Positions 36,029-44,566 of a stretch of DNA of 64,000 bases are shown here, piece by piece. Both the position numbers and the translations under genes were made by a program. The DNA comes from Arthrobacter sp. B6 (GTDB lineage Bacteria > Actinomycetota > Actinomycetes > Actinomycetales > Micrococcaceae), in assembly GCF_001663775.1 (NCBI RefSeq), contig NZ_KV467168.1, positions 348,420 to 412,419 on the forward strand, written 5' to 3'. A model generated the notes under the pieces. That model saw nothing but the letters and a program-made list of their open reading frames with translations, searched no databases and was not told the origin of the DNA. Within the stretch, counting starts at the first letter, position 1. The number at the start of each line of letters is the position of its first letter.

Positions 36029-37012
36029 CTACGGGGCGATCGTGGTGTCAGCGCCGGATGCTGCCAGGACCGCATCGGCGATTTGCGTGGCGCGGAGTGC
36101 CTGGGCGAACGTGACCGGAGGGGTTCCACCGGCGCAGAACTTCAGCGCCGTCTCTGCCTGGCGCAGGAAGAGGTCGGAGGGCTCGAAGGTCTTTTCGTAG
36201 TGGTCGCCCTCACGCTCCCACACCTGAAGGGAGTCGTTGGTCCAGAGCATCCGGCCTTCACTGGCCAGGACATCGATGGTGAGGCTCCAGTCGCCCTGAT
36301 TGAGACCTTGAGGTTCCTGCCAGGGAGACCAGTAGCTCTGCATGGTGAATACGACGCCCTCAGGAAACTCGAGGGTGGACACGACGTGCTCCGGTACCGG
36401 CGACCCATATAGGCTGCTGCTGGCGCTGGTGGCAAGTACTTTCGGGTCGCCGTCAAACCATGATGAGACTAATTCGATGGCGTGAATGCCGTTCACGACA
36501 GCGACGCCGCCCTCCTTCGGGTCAGCGCGCCATGAATTGACGTTCTGTTTGTGGGCGACCGAACGGACGGAAACGGCGATCACGTTCTTGTCCCTGATCC
36601 ATTGAGTGATCTGTGCGGCGGCGGGATGCTGGTGGAGCGTATACCCGACCATGAGCCTCTCGTTCACCCCGGAAGCGGCAGCCAGGACGGCAGCACCTTC
36701 CGTATCTGCGGCCACCGGCTTTTCAGTCAGCACCCGGAATCCCCGGTTCAGCAGATCTGCACATAGGACCGGTTGCACCGTGGTGGGTAAGGCTACGACC
36801 ACCAGGTCCAAATGTTCGGGGTGGAGTTCTGCGGTAGTGGGCATCAACTGTGCGCCGAGCTCCTGCGCGAGGGCGACGCCGCGCTCGTCCCTCTCCACAA
36901 GGACGGTGACCTTAGCACCTGCCGCGGTAAATGCCCGCGCGTGCCGTGATCCGGCCCAGCCGGCCGCGCCTACGACAGCGACGCGAGGAGCATTTCCCGC
37001 CCCGGTCATCAT
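36029..37012 (-). CDS. Gfo/Idh/MocA family oxidoreductase
   Basis: The 327-residue protein starts with VAVVGAAGWAGSRHARAF and carries TEKP (RVLTEKPVAADTEG) in place of the common CEKP, followed by VNGIHAIELVSSWF in the substrate domain. The start at 37012 overlaps the stop of a 15-codon leader. It has its own promoter and operators (37.07-37.12 kb) inside the long leftward cluster. It is one of three Gfo/Idh proteins in this cluster. Confidence 0.9.
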   Translation of the reverse strand: MMTGAGNAPRVAVVGAAGWAGSRHARAFTAAGAKVTVLVERDERGVALAQELGAQLMPTTAELHPEHLDLVVVALPTTVQPVLCADLLNRGFRVLTEKPVAADTEGAAVLAAASGVNERLMVGYTLHQHPAAAQITQWIRDKNVIAVSVRSVAHKQNVNSWRADPKEGGVAVVNGIHAIELVSSWFDGDPKVLATSASSSLYGSPVPEHVVSTLEFPEGVVFTMQSYWSPWQEPQGLNQGDWSLTIDVLASEGRMLWTNDSLQVWEREGDHYEKTFEPSDLFLRQAETALKFCAGGTPPVTFAQALRATQIADAVLAASGADTTIAP

Positions 37013-37056
37013 GTAATACCGCCAAAGGTCGGGCACGGGAGGAACCAGCTGATCAT
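37009..37056 (-). CDS. Possible leader peptide upstream of the Gfo/Idh gene
   Basis: A 15-codon frame (MISWFLPCPTFGGIT) follows GAAGGAGAG, and its TGA overlaps the oxidoreductase ATG. It resembles the start of the leader at 31093 both in peptide (MI-W--P-P) and in flanking DNA. Function is unknown. Confidence 0.35.
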   Translation of the reverse strand: MISWFLPCPTFGGIT

Positions 37057-37069
37057 CACATCTCTCCTT

Positions 37070-37115
37070 CGAGGTCGGTTGCAAATAAAGGTCGGTTGCA
37101 GGAAGGGTCTGTCAG
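37070..37115 (-). promoter_or_regulatory. Operator pair and weak promoter before the Gfo/Idh gene
   Basis: On the minus strand CTGACA (37110-37115) precedes two operator copies, TGCAACCGACCTTT (37087-37100) and TGCAACCGACCTCG (37070-37083), 17 bp apart. The -10 box is unclear. Twenty bases from the -35 box match those of the 31-kb promoter at 16 positions, so the two regulatory regions appear related by duplication. Confidence 0.55.
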
Positions 37116-37119
37116 GGGT

Positions 37120-38487
37120 CTATTCGGTTCGAATTTTCTTGCCCGGCGTTCTCCGCTTTCGGCGAGGAATATTTCGGCTTGTTGATCTGCTGCAGTCCGG
37201 CTCTGCAGTGGTTTCTTTAGTGCCTGGCTGTGCCAGTTGGAAGGCATCCTCGAGAAAGCGTGGCTTGTTGACCATCACGGCTCCTGCCGAAAGCACCAGG
37301 AGCCAGGCTCCGAGCATGACGAACGAGGGCTGCCAGCCGTCTCCTGGATGATGCAGCAGACCAAAAAGGAACGGGCCAACGCTTGCCAGGGCGTAACCGA
37401 CTCCTTGAGCAAACCCGGAGAGGATCCCTGAACCGGATTGCGTTCGTGTTCGCTTATTGATCATCGTGAACGCGTAGGAGTACACGCCTTGGCCAAGTCC
37501 GGCAATAACCACCCAGACCACTGCAGAGGCTGGTGGAGCAAAGATTATGCCCCCGTAGCCGATGGCGAATGCTACGACAAACAGGATTGCGACGGGTAGC
37601 GGACGAGGCATTCTCACTACTACCAGAGGCACAACCAAGGCGACAGGCAGGGCGAGGATCGAATAGAGCGCCAGCATGGATCCAGCGGTTCCCTGACTCA
37701 TTCCTCTGTCAATAAGAACAGCCGGAAGCCACGTGAGCGCCGCAAAAGTATTGCTTGAACACCCTGCGAAGACTAGTGCTACACCCCAGCCAATCGATGA
37801 TCTCCAGGGTTTGATCGCGTTCGTTGGCCGAGACCGCCCATCGTTGGCTGGTGATGTCGTGGAGCGGGCCACAGTCCGCTTGCCTGCGAGAACAATCAAC
37901 CAAGGCACCGCGGCGACCGCGCTGAAGGCCGCCCAAATGCCGACGGAGAACCGCCAGCCATAAAGATCTGCCAAGGGTATGGCAGATTGGGCGGCCACAG
38001 CGGTGCTGACGCCCAGGAGAGTTACGTGGAGCGCTGCGAGGATCCCGATTTTGTCGGGAAAGTACTTCACCAGCAAAGGCGGAACCACGACATTGACCAG
38101 CCCGATCCCGAGCATGGCGACCCAGGTGAACACCAAAAATGTCGGGGTATTCCACCCCAGTGCGCGGCCGACCTGACCAAGTGTCGTCAGCAGGATCGAA
38201 ACCAGTAGCAGGTGTTCCAGTTGGATTCGCCGGAGGAGCGGCATAGCCAGGAAGCCCATCGCTGCGAAACCCGCGGTCGGAAGCATCCCAAGGATCCCTG
38301 TCGTCACCGCATCGAGGGGAAGATCCCCGCTGATCGGATCAAGGAGGGGGGACACCGCCGAAACCGCTTCTCTGGCGCTGAACGCGACCAGCACGATACC
38401 GGCAAGCGCGGCGAGCCGGCCGCGTAGCGGTTGTCCCCCCGCTTCCCCGGCTTGTGGTCTGCCCTGACGGAGGCGAAGTAGAGCTAT
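37120..38487 (-). CDS. MFS transporter, CynX/NimT subfamily, unusual start
   Basis: The first GTG in frame is at 38394 and would give a 424-residue protein beginning inside the first membrane helix. The frame continues upstream as a helix lead-in (RGRLAALAGIVLVAF) with no ATG, GTG or TTG. At 38487 an ATA codon sits seven bases after GGAGG, exactly where a start would be expected. The rest is typical of the subfamily (SREAV-like ARE at the helix end, GILSGFAQGVGYALASVGPFLFGLLHH). Either ATA is used, or an ATG has mutated and only a shortened product is made. Confidence 0.7.
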   Translation of the reverse strand: MALLRLRQGRPQAGEAGGQPLRGRLAALAGIVLVAFSAREAVSAVSPLLDPISGDLPLDAVTTGILGMLPTAGFAAMGFLAMPLLRRIQLEHLLLVSILLTTLGQVGRALGWNTPTFLVFTWVAMLGIGLVNVVVPPLLVKYFPDKIGILAALHVTLLGVSTAVAAQSAIPLADLYGWRFSVGIWAAFSAVAAVPWLIVLAGKRTVARSTTSPANDGRSRPTNAIKPWRSSIGWGVALVFAGCSSNTFAALTWLPAVLIDRGMSQGTAGSMLALYSILALPVALVVPLVVVRMPRPLPVAILFVVAFAIGYGGIIFAPPASAVVWVVIAGLGQGVYSYAFTMINKRTRTQSGSGILSGFAQGVGYALASVGPFLFGLLHHPGDGWQPSFVMLGAWLLVLSAGAVMVNKPRFLEDAFQLAQPGTKETTAEPDCSRSTSRNIPRRKRRTPGKKIRTE

Positions 38488-38585
38488 GTCTGCACCTCCA
38501 ATTTTTCAGCAGGTTTGTTCAAGCCACAGTTCCGCAGTGCTCAAGGGTTGCGAGTGTTGTGCAGAAGGGCGACCTCGGTTGGTTG

Positions 38586-39578
38586 TTAGCTTCCGTTTAC
38601 TGCGTGGCTGGCCCATTCCCGGCCGGCTTGCTCTTCTGTGGGCAAACCGGAGGCAGCGAGAATCCGGTCGAGCAAGCGCTGGGTGTGGACAGCTTCCCGG
38701 CCTGAAGTAAGTGGCTGCGCCCTGTCAGCAACCCGGTCCAGGAAATGATGAACGGCGGCCGAAAATCCCAGAGTGTCTGTCGCCGTAGCCCAGCCATAGG
38801 CCTCGGCGCTGAGTTCCCGTGATGTGGTAACGCCCTTGACGGTGGTCGAAACCGTCTCCGGTGCCCTGACTTCGACGGTCTTCCCGTCGCCGTAGGCGTC
38901 CAGTTTTTCGTTCCATGCTCCTGCCGTGCGGGCTGCCATCAGCACTCCGGTGTTCCCGGTGCTGAAGCGGATGGTTGCTGCAACACCGTCTTCTTCCCAC
39001 GGGTCGTCACCGGCGGCATGGGCGGCCACATCCAGGGGCTCGCCGCCGCAGTACCAGCGGAGGAGATCGACCATGTGGATAGCGTTCTCGAATGTTGCAC
39101 GGTATTCCGATCCCGGGCGGTTTTTTTGGGCGACGCAGAAGGTGGCGCCTTTATCGCCGAAGACTTCCCGCCCGGCAGTGTAGACGGGCGCGTAGCGTCG
39201 GTTGAAGTCAACCATCAGGATCCGGCCCCGCTCGTCGGCGAGATCTGCCAGACGTTCTGCTTCATCGGTTTCCGGGGCTAATGGCTTTTCGCAGAACACA
39301 TCGACGTCACGGTTCAGGCACAGTTGGACGCCGTGGGCGTGCTCTGAGCGGGGCGTCAGCACGAAGACTGCATCCAGTTCCTGTGAATCCAGCATGTCCT
39401 CCACCGTTTTGTAGGCGGTGTTGAACCCCCAGCGCCGGACCAGGCTGCTTGGATCCTCACGCCGGGACACCAAGGCGGCCAGCTCAACGTCATCGCGTTG
39501 GACGAGGGTGGGTAATTGGGCGATGGTAGCGATGTTGCCTGCGCCGACAACTCCGACTCGGAGACGGGTGGTGTTCAT
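38586..39578 (-). CDS. Gfo/Idh/MocA family oxidoreductase
   Basis: The 330-residue protein has VGVVGAGNIATIAQLP and the signature FCEKPLAPETDEAERL near residue 95. FENAIHMVDLLRW provides the His/Asp of the substrate site. Its start overlaps the stop of the TIM-barrel isomerase gene by one base, so the two are coupled. Gfo/Idh plus AP-endonuclease-2-type isomerase is a recurring pair in pathways that oxidise a sugar hydroxyl to a keto group before further cleavage or isomerisation. Confidence 0.91.
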   Translation of the reverse strand: MNTTRLRVGVVGAGNIATIAQLPTLVQRDDVELAALVSRREDPSSLVRRWGFNTAYKTVEDMLDSQELDAVFVLTPRSEHAHGVQLCLNRDVDVFCEKPLAPETDEAERLADLADERGRILMVDFNRRYAPVYTAGREVFGDKGATFCVAQKNRPGSEYRATFENAIHMVDLLRWYCGGEPLDVAAHAAGDDPWEEDGVAATIRFSTGNTGVLMAARTAGAWNEKLDAYGDGKTVEVRAPETVSTTVKGVTTSRELSAEAYGWATATDTLGFSAAVHHFLDRVADRAQPLTSGREAVHTQRLLDRILAASGLPTEEQAGREWASHAVNGS

Positions 39579-40477
39579 CAGGCGTTCCTCACTTCAGCCA
39601 AATTAGAGAGCATTGAGCGCAGGACGGCGGCAGATTCCCGGAATCCGTCCTCGGGCGCAGGGAGGTCTTGCGGGTGCCAACGGTACTCGAGCTCGATGCT
39701 CAGCACGTCGTCGTAGCCATGCTTCAGCAACCCGGCGAGGATTTGAGGCCACGGAACGACGCCGTTTCCGACGACGCGGGACCGGACAGCGCGCTCAGAA
39801 GCGTTGACCCGGGCCGTTTCCGTGGCGCGGAAGGCCGCGTCGGGATCCGTGAAGACAAGGTCCTTCACGTGGACGTGACCGATCAGGTCACCTTGAACAG
39901 CGAGGGCTTGTTCATACTTTTCGTCGTGCGTGAATGTCAGGTTCGCCTGGTCGTACAGAACGCGGACGGCAGGGTGGTCTATTTCCCGGACCAGGCCAGC
40001 GGTATCCGCCGCGGTCTGGGTCATGGTACCGAAGTGGTTTTCCACGCAAAGGCGAACCCCGGCCTGGTCTGCAACGGGCGCGAGAGTTTCCAGTGCCTCG
40101 CGCAGTTTTGCCCAATGCGCTGCGTGGTCGTTGTCCCCGTGATGCCAGGATCCGGCGTAGACGCGGACCCGGTCAGCGCCGAGCAGGTGTGCGGTCTCTA
40201 TGGCGCCACGGAATTCATCGACTGCTGTGCGCCATTCGACATTATCCAGTGAGTTGATGGCGGTGGTGTAAGGCGTCAGACCCACGATGGGTACGCCTGC
40301 GCTTTCGGCTGCTCTCAATGCCTCCATCGCGGCGCGACGGTCACCTAACGGCAATCCTGATTTGTAGTCATTCTGGTAGATGACCTCGGCGGCGTCGAGC
40401 CCAGCGGCTTGGAAGAGATCAAGTGCTTGGGGAACCGTGTGGTCCGGTGTGCCTAGGGTGTGGCCGGCTAGCCGCAT
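39578..40477 (-). CDS. Sugar phosphate isomerase/epimerase-like TIM barrel (AP endonuclease 2 family)
   Basis: The 299-residue protein has the four-metal-ligand pattern of the family: Glu in LCVENHFG, Asp in VLYDQANL, His in GHVHVKDL and Glu in LSIELEYRW. Relatives include xylose-isomerase-like epimerases, IolE/IolI and 3-keto-glycoside cleaving proteins. The gene sits 3 bp from the VOC gene upstream. The reaction is not known. Confidence 0.9.
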   Translation of the reverse strand: MRLAGHTLGTPDHTVPQALDLFQAAGLDAAEVIYQNDYKSGLPLGDRRAAMEALRAAESAGVPIVGLTPYTTAINSLDNVEWRTAVDEFRGAIETAHLLGADRVRVYAGSWHHGDNDHAAHWAKLREALETLAPVADQAGVRLCVENHFGTMTQTAADTAGLVREIDHPAVRVLYDQANLTFTHDEKYEQALAVQGDLIGHVHVKDLVFTDPDAAFRATETARVNASERAVRSRVVGNGVVPWPQILAGLLKHGYDDVLSIELEYRWHPQDLPAPEDGFRESAAVLRSMLSNLAEVRNA

Positions 40478-40480
40478 TGG

Positions 40481-41059
40481 TTATGTCCTTTCTGAGATGT
40501 TTGGAGCTGCTGTCCAGTCCGCAGGACCGACCAGCCGGGGCGGTGCTGCGACGCGGGACCGGTCCACGATTTCCATCAGCAATCCCCACGGGGCGACGAA
40601 GTAGGTCCAGCGGTTGCCGGCTACGCGGGGGCTGTCGCCAGCGACTTCCTTGCGTTCACCAAGCACGCGTACCCCAGGTGTTTCCTGCAGCACTGCGATC
40701 GCTGCATCCACGTCGTCCACGACGAAGCACAGGTGGTGCCCGCCGGCGTCGCAGTGCCGCGGCGGCGTCTCGCGCCGCTCAGCGCTGCTCCACTCGAAAA
40801 GCTCGATGTTCAGGTTCGGTGGCAGGCGCAGCATCGCCAGTGTGAGCTTGGCATCGGCCGGGACTTCAAAGTTTGTGGGCATGAAGTCTTCGTCGGGTCC
40901 TCGTTCGGAGCGGTACAGCTCTTCAGCCCCCAGGACTTCAACGAAGAACCGGATCCCGTCCTCAAGATTGGGCACCGTTAGGCCGACGTGGTCTGTGTGC
41001 TGGAGTCCCGGTAGCCGCCGCAGTGTTCCTGCCGGGGCGCCGTTAGTCTGCGCGGTCAT
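40481..41059 (-). CDS. VOC (glyoxalase/dioxygenase) family protein
   Basis: The 192-residue protein shows the VOC fold with probable ligands His in HTDHVGLTV, Glu in NIELFEW, His in GGHHLCFVV and Glu in LLMEIVDR. The start overlaps the stop of the lacI-like gene by 4 bp. It resembles plant-type glyoxalase/bleomycin-resistance proteins in sugar clusters. Function is unassigned. Confidence 0.88.
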   Translation of the reverse strand: MTAQTNGAPAGTLRRLPGLQHTDHVGLTVPNLEDGIRFFVEVLGAEELYRSERGPDEDFMPTNFEVPADAKLTLAMLRLPPNLNIELFEWSSAERRETPPRHCDAGGHHLCFVVDDVDAAIAVLQETPGVRVLGERKEVAGDSPRVAGNRWTYFVAPWGLLMEIVDRSRVAAPPRLVGPADWTAAPNISERT

Positions 41060-42051
41060 TTGCGCGGTCCCGAGGTGGAGCCGCGGACCAGGAGTTCAGG
41101 TTCGAGGACGATATGGTCCACGGAGCCGTCCGCGTTCTGCTTCTCAGCCAGTTCAATGGCGATATGTCCCATGTCGGCGATGGGCTGCCGAACCGTGGTC
41201 AGAGGAGGGTTGAACCGGGCGCCGAGAGCGAGACCGTCGAACCCGATGACCGATACGTCCTCTGGTACCCGCACCCCGCGTTGGCCGAGCGCCGACATGA
41301 CTGCAAAGGCCACCATGTCATTTGCCGCGATGATGGCGGTCGGCGGATTGTCCATTTCGAGGAAATGTTCGGCGCCGCGCGTGCCCGCATCCAGATCCGA
41401 CCCGCTGTCGAGCACAACAGGCGTGCTGCCGCTCTCGGCGGACAGCTCCAGGTACGCGTCCATCCTGTCCTGGGCGGTGTGCGTTCCGGCGATGCCGGAA
41501 ACATAGCCGATCGAAGTGTGCCCGAGGCCATGCAGGTGCTCCAGTGCGAGCATGATGCCCCGCCGGCTGTCGACGGTGACGGTTGGGACCGCATCGTCCC
41601 CTTCCACCCGGTCGATCACCACCACCTTGTGGCCGAAGTCGAAGCGTTTCAGGGCCTCGGTATCGACCTTTGTGGAGGGCGCGACGATACCGAAGGGGGC
41701 ATACATGGCCTGCATGGCGGTGAAATATCCGTCGGTCTTGGCAGGGTCGCCATTGGTCACGCAGAGCAGCAGCTGGTAGCCGCGCTCGTCTGCCGCCTGC
41801 GTCATCGTCTTGGCAAGTTCTGCAAAGAACGGGTTGGTGATGTCCGGGACGATCAGCGGGATGAACGTGCTGGTCTTGGTCCGAAGCGCCTGGGCGAGCG
41901 GACTCATCGTGTAGCCGAGTCCCTCGGCGACCCGGAGGATGTGCTCGCGGGTTTCACTCTTCACAGCCTCAGGGCGTGAGAACGCCCGGGAAACCGTAGA
42001 GCGGTGGACACCGGCAGCTTTTGCAACGACGTCGATACTCAAGTCAGGCAT
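41056..42051 (-). CDS. LacI-family transcriptional regulator (third of three)
   Basis: The 331-residue protein has the helix-turn-helix IDVVAKAAGVHRSTVSRAFSRPEAV, a hinge (LAQALRTKTSTFIPLIV) and a sugar-binding domain ending TTVRQPIADMG and LLVRGST. I chose ATG 42051, with GGAGG nine bases upstream; it overlaps the end of the previous gene by 8 bp. Being inside the cluster makes it the likely repressor for the TGCAACCGATCTCA operators. Confidence 0.92.
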   Translation of the reverse strand: MPDLSIDVVAKAAGVHRSTVSRAFSRPEAVKSETREHILRVAEGLGYTMSPLAQALRTKTSTFIPLIVPDITNPFFAELAKTMTQAADERGYQLLLCVTNGDPAKTDGYFTAMQAMYAPFGIVAPSTKVDTEALKRFDFGHKVVVIDRVEGDDAVPTVTVDSRRGIMLALEHLHGLGHTSIGYVSGIAGTHTAQDRMDAYLELSAESGSTPVVLDSGSDLDAGTRGAEHFLEMDNPPTAIIAANDMVAFAVMSALGQRGVRVPEDVSVIGFDGLALGARFNPPLTTVRQPIADMGHIAIELAEKQNADGSVDHIVLEPELLVRGSTSGPRK

Positions 42052-43030
42052 GTTCTTTTCCTCCGTGCTGGTCGTCATAGGCCTGCCAGATGGGGCGCAT
42101 GACATTTTCGAGCTGGGCCAGCGTAGTCAGGCCCCGGAATCCATCTTCCAGCGTCCGGGCAACGCTCCGCACAAACGGATCGTAGAGAGGGTCGCTGTCC
42201 ACATTGATCTTGTCGACCTCCGTGGTGCCGTCCAGTGCCGTGAAAGTAGCTGTGCCGTCCGAATCAACGGAGGCGAATCCTGCCTCACCGACCGATGTAA
42301 AGCTGCAGTAGCGCTTAAGCGGAGAGCCAGGGAATGCGTAGCCGACCTCCACAATGGCTTCACGTCCTTGCGGTGTCGTGATGATGAGGCTTGCATGATC
42401 CTCAACGGCTTGGTGGTGAAGAACAGATGAGAGCCGGGAGTCCACATGTGCTGCCGACTCATCGCAGCCCCGGAGGAACAGATCAACAAAATGCGGTGCA
42501 AGGTTGGCCAGGCAACCCCCGCCCGCCCTCACGGGGTCGAGCATCCAGGGATTGCCATTTTCAAGATACCGGGATGGTGGACCAGCGATAAATGAGGTCC
42601 GCTGGTAAGTAGGCGGGCCTGCCTTGGCAAGCCATTTTTCGGTGGGTCCGCCGCGCTGGACCAGGGGGACAGTTACAGGCACTCCAGCTGCCTCGGCGGC
42701 CTGGCGCACGGCAGAAAGCTCGTTGAGGGAAGTGCCCAATGGCTTTTCGACGACGAACGGGATACCGCGCTCGATCAGGGCCATACACTTTTCGGCCATA
42801 CCGTCATGGGGACCAAAGACATAGGCCAGCCCGACGTCCGGGAGATCAACCAGCTTCTGCCAGTCGGCTTCAAGCGGTGCGCCCCAAACTTTGGCCAGCT
42901 CCTGCACCTGCACCAGGGAAACATCATCGTCACCGACCCCGATAACTTCGTGCTCTTCGGCAATCGCCTGCGCGCAGAGCGGAACATGCCAGTGCGAAGC
43001 ACCCAGAATGATTGTGCGTACGTGAGTCAA
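42044..43030 (-). CDS. Gfo/Idh/MocA family oxidoreductase, TTG start
   Basis: The 328-residue protein begins TTG (MTHVRTIILGASHWHVPLCAQAI), with GGGGG about ten bases upstream. It carries PFVVEKPLGTSLNEL and a substrate domain with LAPHFVDLFLRG. The N-terminal GASHWH lacks the usual GxGxxG glycine pattern, so cofactor binding may differ. It is first in the leftward cluster and directly follows the regulated promoter at 43.05-43.11 kb. Confidence 0.87.
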   Translation of the reverse strand: MTHVRTIILGASHWHVPLCAQAIAEEHEVIGVGDDDVSLVQVQELAKVWGAPLEADWQKLVDLPDVGLAYVFGPHDGMAEKCMALIERGIPFVVEKPLGTSLNELSAVRQAAEAAGVPVTVPLVQRGGPTEKWLAKAGPPTYQRTSFIAGPPSRYLENGNPWMLDPVRAGGGCLANLAPHFVDLFLRGCDESAAHVDSRLSSVLHHQAVEDHASLIITTPQGREAIVEVGYAFPGSPLKRYCSFTSVGEAGFASVDSDGTATFTALDGTTEVDKINVDSDPLYDPFVRSVARTLEDGFRGLTTLAQLENVMRPIWQAYDDQHGGKEHA

Positions 43031-43048
43031 CCGCGATACCCCCTTGTA

Positions 43049-43107
43049 TGAGATCGGTTGCTGAGATCGGTTGCAATAACACTATGGATGGTGGGAGAGT
43101 TTGTCAA
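43049..43107 (-). promoter_or_regulatory. Promoter with tandem LacI-type operators, leftward cluster
   Basis: On the minus strand TTGACA (43102-43107), a 17-bp spacer and TAGTGT (43079-43084) are followed by TGCAACCGATCTCA (43062-43075) and a second copy 13 bp further (43049-43062). The geometry equals that at 31.0 and 44.5 kb. The divergent KDPG-aldolase gene starts 70 bp away and may share the control. Confidence 0.7.
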
Positions 43108-43176
43108 TGGAACCAACACCCATAGGGGCCGGGACGCTGAAGAAGTTAGGGCATACCCGGCCAGAGAGAGGCCAGC

Positions 43177-43824
43177 ATGTATAAGAAACTTCGCACCCTG
43201 CAAACCATCGACGAGTCCGGGGCCGTCCTCATTGTGCGACTGGAGAGCGCCGGGGTTGCCGAGCGCGTTGCGGAAGCTGCCATCGCAGGAGGTTTCCGTG
43301 CCCTCGAAATCACCCTTTCAATTCCCGGCGCCGTAGACGTGATCCGTCGGCTCGCCGCCAAGCATGGACCCAGCGGCGTGGCCATCGGTGCCGGGACAGT
43401 ACTCGACGAGCACGCAGCGTACGAGTGCATCCGGGCCGGCGCCCAGTTCCTGGTCAGCCCTCAGCTGAACCCCGCGATGATCCGGACAGCGAACCGGTAC
43501 CAGGTACCAACCGTCAGCGGGGCCTACACGCCAACCGAGCTCATTAACTCCGCCGAAGCCGGCGCTGACATCCTCAAGCTCTTCCCCACCGAAGCCGGTG
43601 GCATCCCGTATGCGAAGTCCGTGCTGGCACCGCTGGCACACCTGCCGATCATGCCGGCAGGCGGCGTCACCCTTGAAAATGTCGGCGACTGGTTCGCGGC
43701 GGGCGTGGCCGGAGTCGGCGTGGGCAGCTACGTGACAAAAGCATGGCAACGCGACGGCGACTTCGCCCGTGTCACGGAGGCGGCCCGGGCGTTCCTCACA
43801 GCAGTAGCAGAGGCACGCAAATAA
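43177..43824 (+). CDS. KDPG/KHG-type aldolase
   Basis: The 215-residue protein has the class I aldolase features of Eda: Glu44 in ALEITLS, GAGTVLD, and Schiff-base Lys134 in DILKLFP, with Arg21 in IVRLES. These cleave 2-keto-3-deoxy-6-phosphogluconate or related acids to pyruvate and an aldehyde. The stop overlaps the ATG of the kinase gene. The exact substrate (gluconate or galactonate derivative, or 4-hydroxy-2-oxoglutarate) is open. Confidence 0.92.
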   Translation: MYKKLRTLQTIDESGAVLIVRLESAGVAERVAEAAIAGGFRALEITLSIPGAVDVIRRLAAKHGPSGVAIGAGTVLDEHAAYECIRAGAQFLVSPQLNPAMIRTANRYQVPTVSGAYTPTELINSAEAGADILKLFPTEAGGIPYAKSVLAPLAHLPIMPAGGVTLENVGDWFAAGVAGVGVGSYVTKAWQRDGDFARVTEAARAFLTAVAEARK

Positions 43825-44366
43825 TGTCCCCCCGCGTCTTTATTGTTATCGGTCCTGCCGGATCGGGAAAGACGACCATTGCCCAGCAGACAGCTCAACA
43901 GCATGAGGCTGCCTACCTGGACAAGGACCGGGTCAGTGGCCGCTTCGTCGAGTTCGCGCTAACCGCCACCGGGCATGATCCCAGCGACCGCGAGTCCAAC
44001 GACTACTATCGCGATCATTTGCTGCCCCTCGAGTATGAAACTCTCATGGATGTCGCGGGGATAAACCTGCGCCTCGGCCGATCCGTTGTCCTCGATGCTC
44101 CCTTCGGAGCCTATTTCCGACAACCAGACTATTTGACGCGTGTAGCAGAAGACTTCCAATGGCCGTCCCCCGTGATCACCGTGATACGCGTCCGGGTACC
44201 TCAAGACGTCCTGCGTACCCGGCTCACCCGGCGCGGACTGGAGCGGGACCAGTGGAAACTTGCCCACTGGGATGACTACTGGTCTGTATACGGCAGCCTG
44301 GAGTGCGCTTGGTCCGGAGTGGATTTCCAAGACTTCAACAATGAGGCACCCCTTCGAGTCGATTGA
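43824..44366 (+). CDS. P-loop kinase-like protein
   Basis: The 180-residue protein has Walker A GPAGSGKTT (10-18) and a DKDRVSG segment typical of AAA_33/shikimate-gluconokinase-like small-molecule kinases, followed by VVLDAPFGAYF. I chose ATG 43824, fused to the previous stop as TAATG. It may phosphorylate a sugar acid or deoxy-keto acid for the aldolase, which is an inference from coupling. No specific kinase family could be named. Confidence 0.8.
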   Translation: MSPRVFIVIGPAGSGKTTIAQQTAQQHEAAYLDKDRVSGRFVEFALTATGHDPSDRESNDYYRDHLLPLEYETLMDVAGINLRLGRSVVLDAPFGAYFRQPDYLTRVAEDFQWPSPVITVIRVRVPQDVLRTRLTRRGLERDQWKLAHWDDYWSVYGSLECAWSGVDFQDFNNEAPLRVD

Positions 44367-44505
44367 AGTGAACTCGCGCCGCGCATTCGGGGCACCGGCT
44401 CGCGCACGATGATCAACGGGGCACGGAGAAGTCACAGCCTTGACCCTGTCTTTGCTCCGAAGTAAAGACCTTTCATCCAAATTCGCGCTAGAACCCCACA
44501 AGACA

Positions 44506-44566
44506 TTGACAAGGATCACATGGGGTCCGTATCGTTGCTTGCAACCGATCTCAGCAACCGATCTCA
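44506..44566 (+). promoter_or_regulatory. Promoter with tandem LacI-type operators, MHS transporter
   Basis: TTGACA (44506-44511), an 18-bp spacer and TATCGT (44530-44535) are followed by TGCAACCGATCTCA (44540-44553) and a second copy at 44553-44566. The spacing between promoter and operators matches the 31.0-kb site. A leader of about 200 bp with no recognised gene follows before the transporter. Confidence 0.68.
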
